DNA of 64,000 nt from contig CM019067.1 in the NCBI GenBank assembly GCA_009667805.1, positions 244,501,721 through 244,565,720 on the forward strand, written 5' to 3'. The position numbers and the translations under genes are program-made. The notes under the pieces are model-generated. The model worked only from the letters and a program-made list of their open reading frames with translations, had not been told where the DNA came from and made no database searches. Below, one piece after another: positions 33,086 to 46,373 of this stretch (positions are counted from its first letter, which is position 1; every line of letters begins with the position of its first letter). This stretch comes from Leptobrachium leishanense (Eukaryota > Chordata > Amphibia > Anura > Megophryidae).

Positions 33086-34070
33086 CTGGTAAAATAAGTC
33101 TGAAATATATGCTGCAAAGATGTAGTCAGACATACTCCTAGAATTGTCATCGTGTGTAAGCACCAAGAGCTAGATTGTGTATATGTAAATGAAAATAGTG
33201 CACACTTGAACAGGTTCTGGTAAACTTAGCTACTCCTAGACTTTCATGGCTCTGGTAGGCTTATCAAAGATCTGGTTAAGTTTATATCTGACGTGGAATC
33301 TAGCCGAAGTAAATAGAAAAGCAACTCTTAGTCATAGCTGGGTTTCCACAGAGATGACGGAATACAATATTTCGGACATATGGATGGGACAGTTCACAAA
33401 GTAGCCTTAAGTTTTAAATTCAGCAATGCTAATAGGGAGGGATTATCTCAGGGTGGGTGTCCATAAAGAGAGGTTTATCTGTTAGACGAGGAGACTTGGA
33501 GGATGCATTTGCCTATCAAGTCTTGTATAACTACATTGTCTCGTGGGTGTTAAGAATGGCTCAACGGATTTAACCAAAAGAAGTTTGGAAAGCAGTCACC
33601 CTTGTTTCTTGCCATTAGAAAAGGAAAAGAAGTATGAAGGCTCCCATTAAATTTGACTCTTGTCGTCCACTAGATATATATTAGACATTGGTTGATTCTG
33701 CTGTAACCTATTATGTACTGTGTTTAAGGATCTTGAATTTTTGGCTAAAAACTTTATTTGGATTGTAAGCATATTCCTCGTGGCCATTGTGATCTTGTTG
33801 TCTTGTAGAACAAGTAACAGTGACAGGTTAAGGTGAATTTGAAGGATCATTTACTTGGATAGATATTAATAAGTGTAGCAGCCTCTTTTTTTAACAGTAT
33901 CAATAAAGATTATTTTTGTTTCCAGAATAAAGGTGTACATCTCCTGATTGGAAATTGTAGGGATGTTCCAATCAGCTCATTGAATCTTCAACAGAACTTT
34001 TCATGTAAGTGCTTAATGCTCTAAGTTGATTTGTTTCATTATAGGCTTTGTTTACAATAAATCAAATTCG
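33086..34070. other. Unassigned sequence
   Basis: A stretch near 33205-33300 ('ggttctggtaaacttagc', 'atggctctggtaggctta', 'tctggttaagttta') may be an old, degenerate L-family MITE. Nothing else supported. Confidence 0.35.
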
Positions 34071-34200
34071 GGGCCATATTCCAAGGTTGGTGTAAACTTA
34101 ACCAGAGCTGTTGTAAACGTAACACCCCCATAAACTATAATGGCTCTGGTAAGTTTACAACAGCTCTGGTTAAGTTAACATCAACCTTGGGTTAGGGCCC
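34071..34200. mobile_element. L-family palindromic MITE, copy 2
   Basis: Inverted halves 'ttccaaggttggtgtaaact' and 'ttaacatcaaccttgg', ends GGGCCATATT and 'gttagggccc'. 130 bp, same layout as 15480-15608. Confidence 0.8.
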
Positions 34201-35258
34201 TCTGTTGGTTAACTGAAATTGATCTTTTACCATAAGTATGTAGCTGATTAACCATTAAAAAAACCTTTGTCATAAAAAATAATAATAATAATTCTGTATT
34301 TGGAATTTCATCACTGATGACCTGTTTGCTCGGGCTATGATGGCATTGACAGCCATTTTGAATTACGTTATCCTACAGCTTTTTTATTTATAAAACCTTA
34401 TAATTTTAGGACATACCTTCAGCTAATTATTGGAAATAATTGGAAATAAGTAATGTTTCCAAAAGTCTCATTAGGAAAGTGAAATAAACCCAAAATATCT
34501 ATTGTTTATACTTTTTCTATATCACGGTACATTTCTGTAATGTATTGGGTTAAAACACAAACCTACAGAGCTTTATTAAAACAGAGCTGTCACATGAAAA
34601 CAAAGTTCCTGCAGTTTATCGTGCAGCTAATCAGACACCGCAATTCTATAAATAGAGCCGCATATAAAACAACAACAGTGCATCACTATTAAGATGACAC
34701 ACCAAAGCACCATCTCGCTTCATTTGGGTCGTAGGAGGATATTCAAAGGACATGCAGTACAGGTCTAACCAGGACAAACTCTGCAAATTGTGTCAAACTA
34801 AGCTGTTTTTCTAGCAAGACGGTAATGCAAAACAGAGACTGAATAAGTTGTTGGCTTCTAAAGTATGCATCTTTATAGGGCTTTAAATAAATATTCAAAA
34901 GTGAAACTATTTGCTGTTTGGTTATCTAATGCTTCTGCTGTCACTTACAGTGCATTCCCAAAACCTTTTATATTTCAAAACAAAATTCTTTGCTATTTTG
35001 TTTCATTTAACCATAAATAGAATGTAAATAAACAGATTACGTACTGTAAAAATCCAGCATTTTTGTATCAGTTAAATGTCATTATCTGACGTCATGTAGT
35101 GAACTCTCATCAATATGATATTTATACAAAAAAGATGACTTTATAAATGTTAGAGTTAGATATTTAACCCTTTCACTACCAAATATGTGCATATTTATTT
35201 TGCATTTTAGTACAATGACAAACACGAATTAGCTACTTAACCCTACTTGCATACCTTC
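34201..35258. other. Unassigned sequence
   Basis: No gene or element end. A 'ttaaccctttcactacc' block at 35165-35181 looks like a C-type end without a partner. Confidence 0.35.
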
Positions 35259-35262
35259 TTAA

Positions 35263-36637
35263 CCCCTTCATTACAATCAGGGTAATTCAAAGAGATCCGA
35301 ATTGCTGGAGAAAGGTCACCGAATGCTGAAAATCAGCGTTCGGTTACCTTTCTTGGACATTCGGCTATCCAGAGAGCAGGCAATTTGCCAAATCCTGGCG
35401 AATTGCCTGCACATACGGTGCCTGTTCGGTGCCTGTTCGAGGGCAGTGAATCCCCATAGAGAAGCAATGCTTCGGCTATTCAGAGAAAACAAACCAGCAG
35501 TGAAAGGTTCCCGAAATGCCCTGCCATTCGGTGATTTCATGCGGCAGATTTATTCAGGCGAATCCCATAGACTTCAATGTTAAAAATATTCCCGTTTTAA
35601 TTCAATATCTAATAAACTGTTCATTATAAAATTCCGCAGTAAAGAGTCTCTTTATTTATGGATTTTTTAGGATATTTTAGCAATTTTCTGGATTCTTTTT
35701 TTAAAAAAAGTCTGATTTTTTTAAATTAATTTTTTAAGTATACTTATTTTTTCTGTAACAGCCCTTCTTATTATCATTCCCTGGACCTCATATGTAAATT
35801 TCAGACATTTTCGCTCAGTAGTTTCTTTGCAAACAGCGTTTCACTTTTCAAACATTCAAGCAAACTGTTTTCCTAATTTATTCACTTCACTCGTCTGCGG
35901 TGTCGGCTTTTTCCGGCAGCTTCGCTGCATGTGATCGGCTCCTGCTCAGGTTTTTCCATGGTTTTCGGCGGGTTAAAGCAGATGTTTTGTGGGTTTTCGG
36001 TGTGCATTCGCTGTTTTTTGCGGTGAGTTTTCGTTGGGTTTGCGGCCGCCTTTCCCTGCAATTCGGGGACCCTGTGGTGCTTGCTGAATACACCGCAGGG
36101 TCACCGAAATGGGATCAGCAAAACGAACCGAATTGAAGAGAATGAAAAGTCACCGAACGTGCGGTGACTTTTCGAATCTCTTTGAATTACCCTGCAAGTG
36201 ATTTTCAAAAAAAACATTGTCAGGAACCAGTTTTTTTTTTTAAATCATTTTTATAATTATACAGTAAGACATATTTGAGCATGTCCCTAGTGTATTTCTT
36301 GCTGTAATAACCTATTTGGCCAGTAGATGGTGCCATCTACCTCTACCGCCAAATTGTGTTACAGCTGCAGCCTGAGGTTCCCTGCATTTGGCTGCTGAAT
36401 GTCCGTTGTCAGGGCAATCTTCCGCACGTTTTACACGGTTTTAGCTCTTTTGGCATTATGTTCGCAGGGCTAAAACTTTGGGGGCACCTTCTGCTACCCA
36501 AAAGCAAGGAAATTTGTTTGCAGAAAACAAATTTCATTTGCTTTTGTCCTCCAGAGCTGCAGATCGAGAGATGTCTATATCAGGCACAGGACAGTCCCTT
36601 TGAAACCCGAGATATCTCGATCTCATTAATGAAGGTG
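35263..36637. mobile_element. C-family TTAA-type element, copy C3, split by A3
   Basis: TTAA at 35259-35262 and 36638-36641. Only 15 bp of C precede the A3 insertion; the rest (36195-36637) runs 'caagtgattttc' to 'taatgaaggtg'. Without A3 it is about 458 bp, close to the 449 bp of C2, confirming the nesting. Confidence 0.8.
35278..36194. mobile_element. A-family element, copy A3, inserted near the end of C3
   Basis: Ends CAGGGTAATTCAAAGAGATC and 'gatctctttgaattaccctg'-like; orientation opposite to A1. CAA occurs just before (35274-35276) and directly after (36195-36197), suggesting a 3 bp duplication. All three hairpins are present, for example around 35315-35350. Confidence 0.8.
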
Positions 36638-36641
36638 TTAA

Positions 36642-37271
36642 TGGACAGTTAATAGGCTCTCTAGGGAGAAACTCGATTCTCTGCAAAATCTAAATATTGT
36701 TCCCCTGTATGACTGGACAGAAGCTAGAAGCTAGAAGGAGCAGTTCTAATCTCATTCTTCTGATCACTACAAATTCCCATAAGTAGGATATCTTTCTACT
36801 TGTATTATCTATCGTCCTCACATTTACACTAATTGACACATAGGTAATTTCTGCTTGTGTGCTGATAACATAAAAGCTATTTTAAAAATTTACAAATTAA
36901 GGGACACATTTAGATTATAGAACCTTTTATGTCATGCCAGCAATATTTCTGATAAATATTTTAAAGATAAAAGATGCATGAAAAATTAGCAGATTAACAT
37001 GATTTTAAATGTTTAAATATTTTGGAATAACACTATTTATGCAAAACGTCTCTTTTAGGCAATATTTATTTGTTAACTGAGCATACCATGATTTGAATAA
37101 ATGTCATAATTATATTTTTAAAGAAAAAGTGCTAGGTGGTGAAAAGGTTAAAGGCCTCAGCCCTAAACTTCCAGAACTATAACTTTTTTGCGTTGAATGG
37201 AAGTCCTCCCATATTAAACACCCTTAATCATTAGATCTCAAAATACAATTCCAAAGTCTTACCAGTGCTAC
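36642..37271. other. Unassigned AT-rich sequence
   Basis: No feature recognised. Confidence 0.35.
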
Positions 37272-37275
37272 TTAA

Positions 37276-38288
37276 CACTTTCCCTGCGGGTGACATGTGG
37301 GGAACGTCCTCATTGACTCCTGCTATATGCACTGGATGTTCCCCACACGTCCTCCGCTTGCGGGAGCCCTCGGAGAGATACTCACCTCTCTCTCCGGGGT
37401 CACGCGGCATTCTGACTTCCTGGAAGTCAGATGCCGAATTTATACCCCTCCCGACATCAATGACGTCATCGCGCCATGTGCGATGATGTCATTATTAGGC
37501 GACCCCGGAAGATCGCCGGAAAGGGAGGGGGATCCAAGCTTGAAAGGGGCCGCTTGGATGGTGGCTCCACCCCTGGGTCTCCCCTCTCTGCCTGACATCA
37601 TCACACATGGCACAATGACGTCAGTTAGCCGGGGAGCACCTAGCTGCCCGGGGATTTGCTATGGAAATCCCCTGGTGGAGATAGGGCATTCGTTTGAACC
37701 CCTATATCTCATGAATGGTGGCAGCTAGATGGGTAATGTTTGGTATCATTCGAAAGGCCAGAGCATGGCCTTTTGAATTATACCAAACATGACCATGTTT
37801 AAAGTAAAGAAAAAATAATAATTTAATAAAAATTAAAACAAAATTAAAAAAAAAAACACGTGTTTTTTTGTGTGTTATTTTTATTAATGCAGCAATATTG
37901 TTCACATTTCATTTATAATGTGAACAATGCAGCTGTACTAATGATTTTTTCCTATGGGATGCGTTACTAAAAATTACGTAATTCCCCCAAACAAATGTAA
38001 CGAGTCACCATTTCGAATTTTTTTAACAAGCGCACCCCATAGAAAATGATGAAGATGATTACAAATTCTAATTTTATTGCATTTTTTGTTATAATATACA
38101 GGCAGGACATGAAGTATACATATAATAATGATATATTATGAATCAGCAGAGTCTGCCGGAAAGGATGATATATAATATGTCTGGGTCATATAATAAAACG
38201 TGGCTTCAAATCGCGTTTAAACAAGATGAGTAAAAGCGGTAAAAATTAGCTCAGCACACAGATGTGAAATGGCTCAGTAGCGAAGGGG
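37276..38288. mobile_element. B-family TTAA-type element, copy B3 (reverse)
   Basis: TTAA at 37272-37275 and 38289-38292. The right end is 'gaaatggctcagtagcgaag' with 'ggg', the inverted left end of B2. The central part 'tttggtatcattcgaaaggc' pairs with 'gccttttgaattataccaaa', so the middle is palindromic. CpG-rich left third. 1.01 kb. Confidence 0.75.
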
Positions 38289-38379
38289 TTAAAGAAAAAA
38301 CTACTCACTAGTCTCTGACCACTTTTGCTTTTTGATGTGATCAGAGTGAGATGAGAATACACACCTCCTTCCCAAGTTA

Positions 38380-38674
38380 GGCCGGGGGCACACGAACGTG
38401 GAAGGAACGTTCGTGAGAGTGGACGTTCCTTCCACTCGATGCAGCTGCTGAGCACACACAGTGCGCTCGTGCTGCAAAGCGCGATCCTCCTATGGAGGAT
38501 CGGGCTTCGAAGCCCCGTTGACGCACGTCTAGCGTGTCAACGGAGAGGCTTTCTGGGCGGACGCTTGTTGCGCACAAGCGTGTGACCGGCCACATCGCAA
38601 CATCACACAGCTGCAACGGGCGCCAGTAAGTATGGGCGTACGGGCACACCAGGTGCGCTCGTGTGCCCCCGGCT
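38380..38674. mobile_element. F-family Harbinger-like MITE, copy F1
   Basis: Flanked by TTA (38377-38379 and 38675-38677). Ends GGCCGGGGGCACACGA and the inverted 'tcgtgtgcccccggct'. The interior is strongly palindromic ('ggaacgttcg', 'gtggacgttcctt') and CpG-rich. The minus-strand frame across it is a composition artefact. Confidence 0.8.
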
Positions 38675-38677
38675 TTA

Positions 38678-39281
38678 CCTTCTCCCCTCCTGATCAACAT
38701 GACAATATGTGAACTCTTTGCAATTAGTAGGCTTTCTGCACGAGTTGGTCATAAAATGTCATCTCATCTTCATTAAATCCAAATTTAAAAAAAAGGAGAT
38801 ACTCTGATTTTTCAGGACCTCTTATTGCACAAATGTACCACATTTCTAGTATGGATTAGCTGTATGGGTGTTGAGCCAGCCTGGTCTATTTGACATGGAA
38901 CAAGGATCAAATTATAGGCAAGAGCCCTTCTTGAGAATTGTGCAGTGTGCTCTTGGAGTTATCTTGGCTGGACGAGCACTTCTTGGAAGAGTAGCCACAA
39001 CCCTATCTAGTCGTATCTATTCTCGTTGAGATAGCTTTAACCTTTTCCAATTTATGTAACAATGCTTGATTCCAGGTATTCTGCCTGCTCCTTTTTTGCA
39101 AGGCATTTTTCACATCAACAGATGCTTTTTTGAATAGCAAACTCATAATGTGTGACTGCTTTTTATAAGTTAAAAGTCAAAGAAGCTTTAACCCACACCT
39201 CCAATCTCCTTTAATTAATTGGGCATAAGGTTTTCCAATTTCCAACTCTTATTAGCTGTTGTTGAAGTCATTAATCTAAGG
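38678..39281. other. Unassigned sequence, possibly an old DNA-transposon remnant
   Basis: Moderately complex sequence with coding-like texture on the minus strand near 38900-39080, but no motif I can name and no termini. Confidence 0.3.
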
Positions 39282-39810
39282 CAGTGGTTCCCAACCGTGG
39301 TCTTCAAGTACCCCTAACAGACCAGATTTTAAGGATTACCTTGGAGAAAATCAGACTGAATCTTGCAATCACAGAGCAGCAAATCATATCACCTGTGCTT
39401 CAGATATCTGGAAAACCTAACCTGTAAGGCCGGGGTCAGACGAGTGTTTGGAATAGCGGAAGGAACGTCCGTGAGAGTGGACGTTCCTTGCACTCAACGC
39501 CCGTCTGGTCGCCTCACTGAGCACAGTTAGTGCGCTCAGCGCTGCAAGGCTCGATCCTCCTATGGAGGATCGCACTTTGCAGCGCCGACAACACGCGTCC
39601 TAGCACTTTGACGGGGAGGCTTGCTGCACAGACACAGCACGGCCGCTGTTGCGCACTCAATGCGTGCAAGCGCAACAGCGTGTGGCTGTCCCCGTCGCAG
39701 CGTCACAATGCTGTGTTGGACGTTGGTAGGCACATCAGTACGGGCGCAACTAGTGCGCTCGTCTGACACCGGCCTCAGGGGTACTTGAGGATCGCAGTTG
39801 GGAACCACTG
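39282..39810. mobile_element. G-family hAT-like MITE with nested F element (G1)
   Basis: Inverted ends CAGTGGTTCCCAACCGTGGT and 'gcagttgggaaccactg', continuing through 'cttcaagtacccc'. The flanks 'atctaagg' and 'gtctaggg' agree at 6 of 8 positions, which suggests an eroded 8 bp duplication, typical of hAT elements. F2 occupies 39428-39774. Confidence 0.75.
39428..39774. mobile_element. F-family MITE, copy F2, inside G1
   Basis: Ends GGCCGGGGTCAGACGAG and inverted 'ctcgtctgacaccggcc'; TAA before and TCA after. The same interior motifs as F1 ('gtgagagtggacgttcctt', 'atcctcctatggaggat'). Confidence 0.8.
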
Positions 39811-40301
39811 GTCTAGGGTTTCACAAACTTTTTCCAACTTATATTGTGAATATTTGAATGATATATTCAATATGTACAATAACAATACAATAATAATAAA
39901 ACAGATTGTGCTTGTTGATTAGTAGAATGTAGATAAGCATCAAACTAGATTTTAAGACGAATTTATAAATAAATGCAGTCATTTCTAAAGAGTTCATATA
40001 CTTTTTCTTGCCATTGCAAATATGCTACAAATAAAGAAATGTCCCTTTTCAGGATATTGTGTTTTAAAGATAATTTTATAAAATTAAAATAAACTGTGCA
40101 GAGTTTTATTGGAAAGAGTTTAAACTATTTTTCCATGCTTGTTCAATAAACCATAATCAATTCATGCACATGCACCTGTGGAATGGTCTTTAAGACACTA
40201 ACACTTTACAGATGCTACGCAGTTAAGGTCACAGTTTAAACAACTTAAGACACCAAAGAGACCTTTCTACTGACACTGAAAAATACCAATAGAAAGCAGC
40301 C

Positions 40302-40830
40302 CCCTGGAACATTCCGGAAGGGGGGCATGACTGCTGGCCTGAGACAATCAATCAAGGTGTGCAAGAGTGGATTGGTTATGCCAAAATTATGCTAATGAGC
40401 TAGACACTATATATACACAGCAGGTGACTTACCGGGCTCATTGGTGCACGTGGCTGAAAGCAGTGATTACGTTCCCGCCTTCCCGCCCTGAAACAGGGTG
40501 GATGATTTTCTTTTTATTTGTGTCACAGCTTGGAAGTATTCCTGGCCAGCGAAGGGGTGATTGGATAAGCCGCCAAGTATTGGGGGCTCTGGAAGAGACG
40601 TGCTCTGTTCCTGTTAAGTCAGGAGGAGCAGCAAGCTCTGGTTTATGTTACAACTGCCTACTGCCGGTTGTTTGCAGCAGGGTCAGAATTAATAATTGGG
40701 TTATATATATATATATGGAATTAAATAATTGTTATGAATTTAATAAAGCTGTGTCTATGCCCTTTCCCATCATACCTGTTGTTAGTGTTTTTACTTGGGG
40801 CATTGGCTATTGAGGATTCAGGTCTAAGGA
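40302..40830 (+). repeat. LTR-like insert in the Tc1 element
   Basis: Contains a TATA-type box ('gacactatatatacacagc', about 40404-40422) and AATAAA at 40741-40746, about 325 bp apart, as in retroelement LTRs. A hairpin lies at its start ('ccccctggaac' against 'ccggaaggggg'-like arms, 40301-40327) and a (TA)8 run at 40703-40718. No clean TG...CA ends or duplication were seen. Confidence 0.35.
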
Positions 40831-40834
40831 GTCA

Positions 40835-41107
40835 AGACGCTCCGGTTGCCATCTCATCTGTATGATCGTGCCATAGGCATGCTGCAAGGTAGCATGAGGA
40901 CTGCATATGTGACCAGGGCAATAAACTGCAATGTTTCTAACATGCTACGTCTAAGGCACCGCTACCGGGTGACAGGAAGGACAACTGATTTTCCATGCAG
41001 TGGCAGAACAACACCACCTGCACAGGATGAATATATCCAACTATCACACCTGGGGGACAGACACAGGGTTGCAGCAACAACTGCCCAGATTACACTAGGA
41101 ATGCAAA
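40835..41107 (+). pseudogene. Tc1-like transposase, N-terminal DNA-binding part only
   Basis: This part of a transposase recognises the element ends. The frame reads HLYDRAIGMLQGSMRTAYVT, RAINCNVSNMLRLRHRYRVT, GRTTDFPCSGRTTPPAQDEY and IQLSHLGDRHRVAATTAQIT. That is the paired-like helix-turn-helix region with the GRP-hook-like SGR linker and the beginning of the second domain. The normal start codon seems mutated (ACG near 40834); the ATG at 40846 is internal. The sequence is lost after about 90 codons by the internal deletion, so all catalytic residues are missing. Confidence 0.8.
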
Positions 41108-41190
41108 TACTTCTATCTTGTTCAGTTTATTCCTTAGTCGTTGAGTGTTAAAAGCAGATGAAAATTGAGAGGTTGTTTTTTTCACATTGT

Positions 41191-42657
41191 TCCACCAAAA
41201 TGAAGCTGTTCACATCATCTGCAAAGAAGCTCTATAAATGTACCCAGCGGAAGAAACAGATGACTAGAAATATATGTGACTAACAGATATTAACCACTTC
41301 CCATTGTTGCAATATTTTATTATCTAACATTTTTAGCATTATAAAAATATAATATTTGTTGAATTTAAATGATATATTTTTTGTGAGCCACAAGCATATT
41401 TAAGAGAACACTAAAAATAATCTCACAAAACCATTTCACATCACATCAAAGAGACTAAAGCGAAAAACCTCTATTAAACAAAGTACTAAAACTGAACAAC
41501 GAAGAAACGTATTTCCATCATTCTTTTAAGTGGAGTCCTTTTCTATTAATCTTTCACCACAGTATAGTAACAGATTTGTATTAAGTTAAAGACATGAATG
41601 ACATCTCCTCTTGTTGAGTATTTCTGGTCTACGTGTTTAAATTTGAAACCTAAAATTTACATCAAATATAATATTTTGCATACGTGAGGAAAGAATGTCA
41701 AGCCTACTTAGATAATAACAAGTGACCTCACAGCATCCATCAAATTTAGTGACTCAAATAATATCGTGGTTCTCAGATAAACCTTTAACGTAAAAAATAA
41801 GATAAAGAAGAAAAAAAAAGATCAATGGATCTATGACACCAAAAGTGCATTTATCACTGACCTCTACAGATTAGAAATTGGATTACATCCACGCACCCTT
41901 CACTTTTAAAGTGTTGTATGATGTGAGATGAAAAGACCTTCCCCATGACAGTCCCTGCTCTATTGGCTCAGGTTTAAAGAAAGTATGCAACAGGTATTTG
42001 TATCGTGTTTTAATCTGCGCTACTGACATGGAAGTGAAAGGCTTTGAAAATTATCCTTTTATATGATGGTTAGAATCTGGAAAGCTCTGTGCAAATGGGT
42101 GTGAGAAATTTGTCAAGAAGCAAAGGCCAAGAAGATAAAGGCCAACGTACAATGTTCTTGAATGCTAATGTCATCGACAGTAACTTGCGTATCTAATGGC
42201 GCAGCTTAGTGTCAGATCGGCAGATAGTTTTCAAAGGATACCTTTTTTTTACTGCCTTCTCCTTTTAAAAATGTGACTTTACTCATCAAATGCAAGACGC
42301 GACCTGCATGCCTGTGAAAAATTCAACACGAGCTCTGAATGTAAGGAATCATCAGGGTTCCATCTTTGTTTCTAAATATAATGGTCACTTTATTGTAGGA
42401 AAAAAAAAATTATTACAAAGATTTAAATTCCATACAGAAATTCTACTTAGGCAGATTCAATGTTATATATTTTTTTATTATCGTGTTTATTATCGTGGTC
42501 CATTTAGTTATTTTGAGCTGTAAGAGTATGAGGCACTTTATTGTCATGACTGTATTGTTCAGCGGAATACGGATCAATGGTATTCTAATTTATTCTCTTT
42601 TCATTAATTCTACGCTCTTGTGTTCTTTTATTCCTCTGATACAATACTACACATTTT
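41191..42657. other. About 1.5 kb of unassigned AT-rich sequence
   Basis: No repeat ends and no coding pattern recognised. Possibly single-copy DNA. Confidence 0.4.
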
Positions 42658-42787
42658 GGGCAGTATTACATTGCTGGTGCTAACTTAACCAGAGCTGTTG
42701 TAATCTTACCAGAGCCATCATACTATATGGAGGTTTTAAGTTTACAACAGCTCTGATTAAGTTAGCACCAACATTGTAATACTGCCC
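42658..42787. mobile_element. L-family palindromic MITE, copy 3, with TTT duplication
   Basis: Ends GGGCAGTATTACATTG and inverted 'caatgtaatactgccc'-type arms ('caacattgtaatactgccc'); TTT on both sides (42655-42657 and 42788-42790). The 3 bp duplication and the end sequence fit a Harbinger-like MITE. Confidence 0.85.
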
Positions 42788-42891
42788 TTTCTATATTAAC
42801 GTTCGCGGTTTATGTTTTTTTTCCTTCTAGTTCATAATGAGCTTACATAGGTTATTTAACCCTTTCGCTGCGGCGGACGCGCTCAGGTTAA

Positions 42892-44015
42892 ACCAAGGTG
42901 CTGAATATGTTATTTTTTATTTTGTTTCATTTTTATTTTCACTTCAATAAGAATATGCATTGCTGTATAGTTATGCCCACCATATATTACATATGTTGGA
43001 TTATGCGCTTAGTTACACGCATGCAAATTTAGAATTGTTCCCATTAGCGGCTCTCAATTTGCGAGGTGTAATGTTATGCCGTCCGCCATGTTTTTGGTGG
43101 GATGGCGCATATGTCCTGGACGCTTGTAGACGATTGGGCATTAGGTGTGGGACGGCCCTGATCGGGTGTGCGCATGCGTTCCATTGTACGCATGCGCGAT
43201 TGTACCCATTGAGATTCGCAACGCCGGTGGCGTTTTTATATGCGTTTAGGGGCTATATAGAGGTGTGGACTTGCATTTCACACTGGAGGGCAACGCTAAG
43301 ACGCATATATCCGCCACATTATAAATCACAAGTGTTTTTAATTGTTTTTAATTAGTCTTAATTGGACTCAAGTGTTTTAATTAAAGTTAAAAATGTAATG
43401 GGTCATTTTAAACAGTTTATAAGGAAGCAGCAGACACAAGACTATTGATACCAGCTGAAGCTCTAAGGAGCGAAACGCATACTGGTAATATATTTTATGT
43501 ATTAAATAAATTTATTTTAAACTACTGCTGCTTCCTGGAACGTGATTTAAGAGAAGGTTTTGGAATTGCCTTAATATTCCTATGTGACATCTTGGAGCCA
43601 ATGCGGCTCACCAACATGTGAGTGTAATCATTTATGAGTACCCACTCTATCATTATTTTTTAAAACGGTATTGAACCAGAAAGTGCGTTGGTATTTTTCT
43701 GATCCACTGCAGGGGAAAGTGTTTGAAGAATCCTATTGCGGGTATATGGGCATCTGAACATCTTTGAAGACTCATAACTACCATCCACCCTAGAGCCGAG
43801 GTCAGGCTCAACAGCATGTGAGTAGGACCACGACCGCTTTACTTTCCTCTTATGGTGGACCGACATACTGTGCTATTATATCCCTTCTCTTCTGCAGAGA
43901 TTTTCTTTCATTCGGAAGAGTGGTTCTCTTGAGATGGTTTAGAAGACAGTCTATTGGACATGTAAAGTAACTAACCGTACATCCAGTTCGCTGGCGCTCC
44001 GTTGACCATCTACAA
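42892..44015 (+). mobile_element. Penelope-like retroelement terminal segment nested in B4
   Basis: Inferred from three points: it interrupts B4 cleanly, it contains a hammerhead-type motif (43449-43487), and it has no DNA-transposon ends. A 131-codon frame at 42960-43355 has no recognisable domain. Penelope-like elements carry hammerheads in their terminal repeats, so this would be the terminal repeat or UTR of such an element. Boundaries are approximate. Confidence 0.5.
43449..43487 (+). ncRNA. Hammerhead-like ribozyme motif, Penelope-type
   Basis: Order on the plus strand: TACCAG (stem I), CTGAA (core, two bases shorter than CTGATGA), GCTC-TAAG-GAGC (perfect 4 bp stem II with a 4-base loop), GAAA (core), CGCAT (minimal stem III), A at the cleavage position, CTGGTA (stem I, perfect 6 bp with TACCAG). 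Both stems pair perfectly, so the fold is under design or recent descent, but the shortened first core predicts little activity. Confidence 0.6.
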
Positions 44016-44736
44016 TAAATGTTTGGTACTGTTGGATCGGCCAGAGCATGGCTGTTCCAATGATACCAAACATCACCATGAATAAAGTTTTTTTTTAAAA
44101 ATAAAAATTAAAAATAAAAATAAAAAAATATTTAAAAAAAAATTATAACAAAATAAATAAATAGGTTTTTTTCCTTTTTTTGGTTTGTTAATGCAGCAAT
44201 ATTGTTCCCATTTCAATTATAATGTGAACAATTATGCTGCACTAACGATTTTTGTATGCGGTGTGTTTGTTAAAAATTGCGTAATTTTCCCCCAAAAAAA
44301 TGTAACGAGACCCCATTTCTAATTTTTTTTAACAAGCGCACCCATACAAAATATAACCGCAATTGCTCGCATGTTAAAATGTGAAAAAAAAACACTTTAC
44401 ACGTTGTAAATGATTGAAAATTCATATTTTATTGCATTTTTTTGTTATAATATACAGACAGGACATGACGTATACATATAAAAATGACATATTATGAATC
44501 TGCCGAGTCTGACGGAAAGAACGATATATAATATGTCTGGGTCATATACTAAAATAAGCCTTCAAAACACGTTTAAACAAGATGAGCGAAACAGGTAAAA
44601 ATGAGCTCAGCACAGAGGCGTGAAACGCCTCAGCAGCAAAAGGGTTAAATAATCAAACAAAGCATTATGTATTATCCCCTTCACTACAAAAATTTTTACA
44701 TAAATGTTTATTAACAATTGTCAACTTTATAACAAA

Positions 44737-46373
<1,637 letters not shown>

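Larger units (their letters stand above)
40022..41190 (+). mobile_element. Internally deleted Tc1-like transposon with LTR-like insert
   Basis: The left part (40022-40300) has a Tc1 5' region: 'ttttccatgcttgttcaata', 'cacctgtggaatggtcttta', 'gacactaac'. Next comes an unrelated insert of about 530 bp, then the transposase N-terminus (40835-41107). The sequence jumps at about 41107 to a 3' region ('cttgttcagtttattcc', 'gagaggttgttttttt'). Most of the catalytic domain is deleted. The 5' and 3' parts resemble a Tc1 family I know from fish genomes (recollection, not a search). Confidence 0.7.
42860..44644. mobile_element. B-family TTAA-type element, copy B4 (reverse), split by Penelope-like DNA
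   Basis: TTAA at 42856-42859 and 44645-44648. Left end 'ccctttcgctgcggcggacg' equals the inverted right end of B2; right end 'cctcagcagcaaaaggg'. B sequence stops near 42891 and resumes at about 44016 ('aaatgtttggtactg'). Confidence 0.7.

Noticed and set aside
38377..39808. Arginine/alanine-rich ORFs over F elements
   Set aside because: Produced by CpG-rich palindromic MITEs; similar frames occur on both strands and in all F copies.
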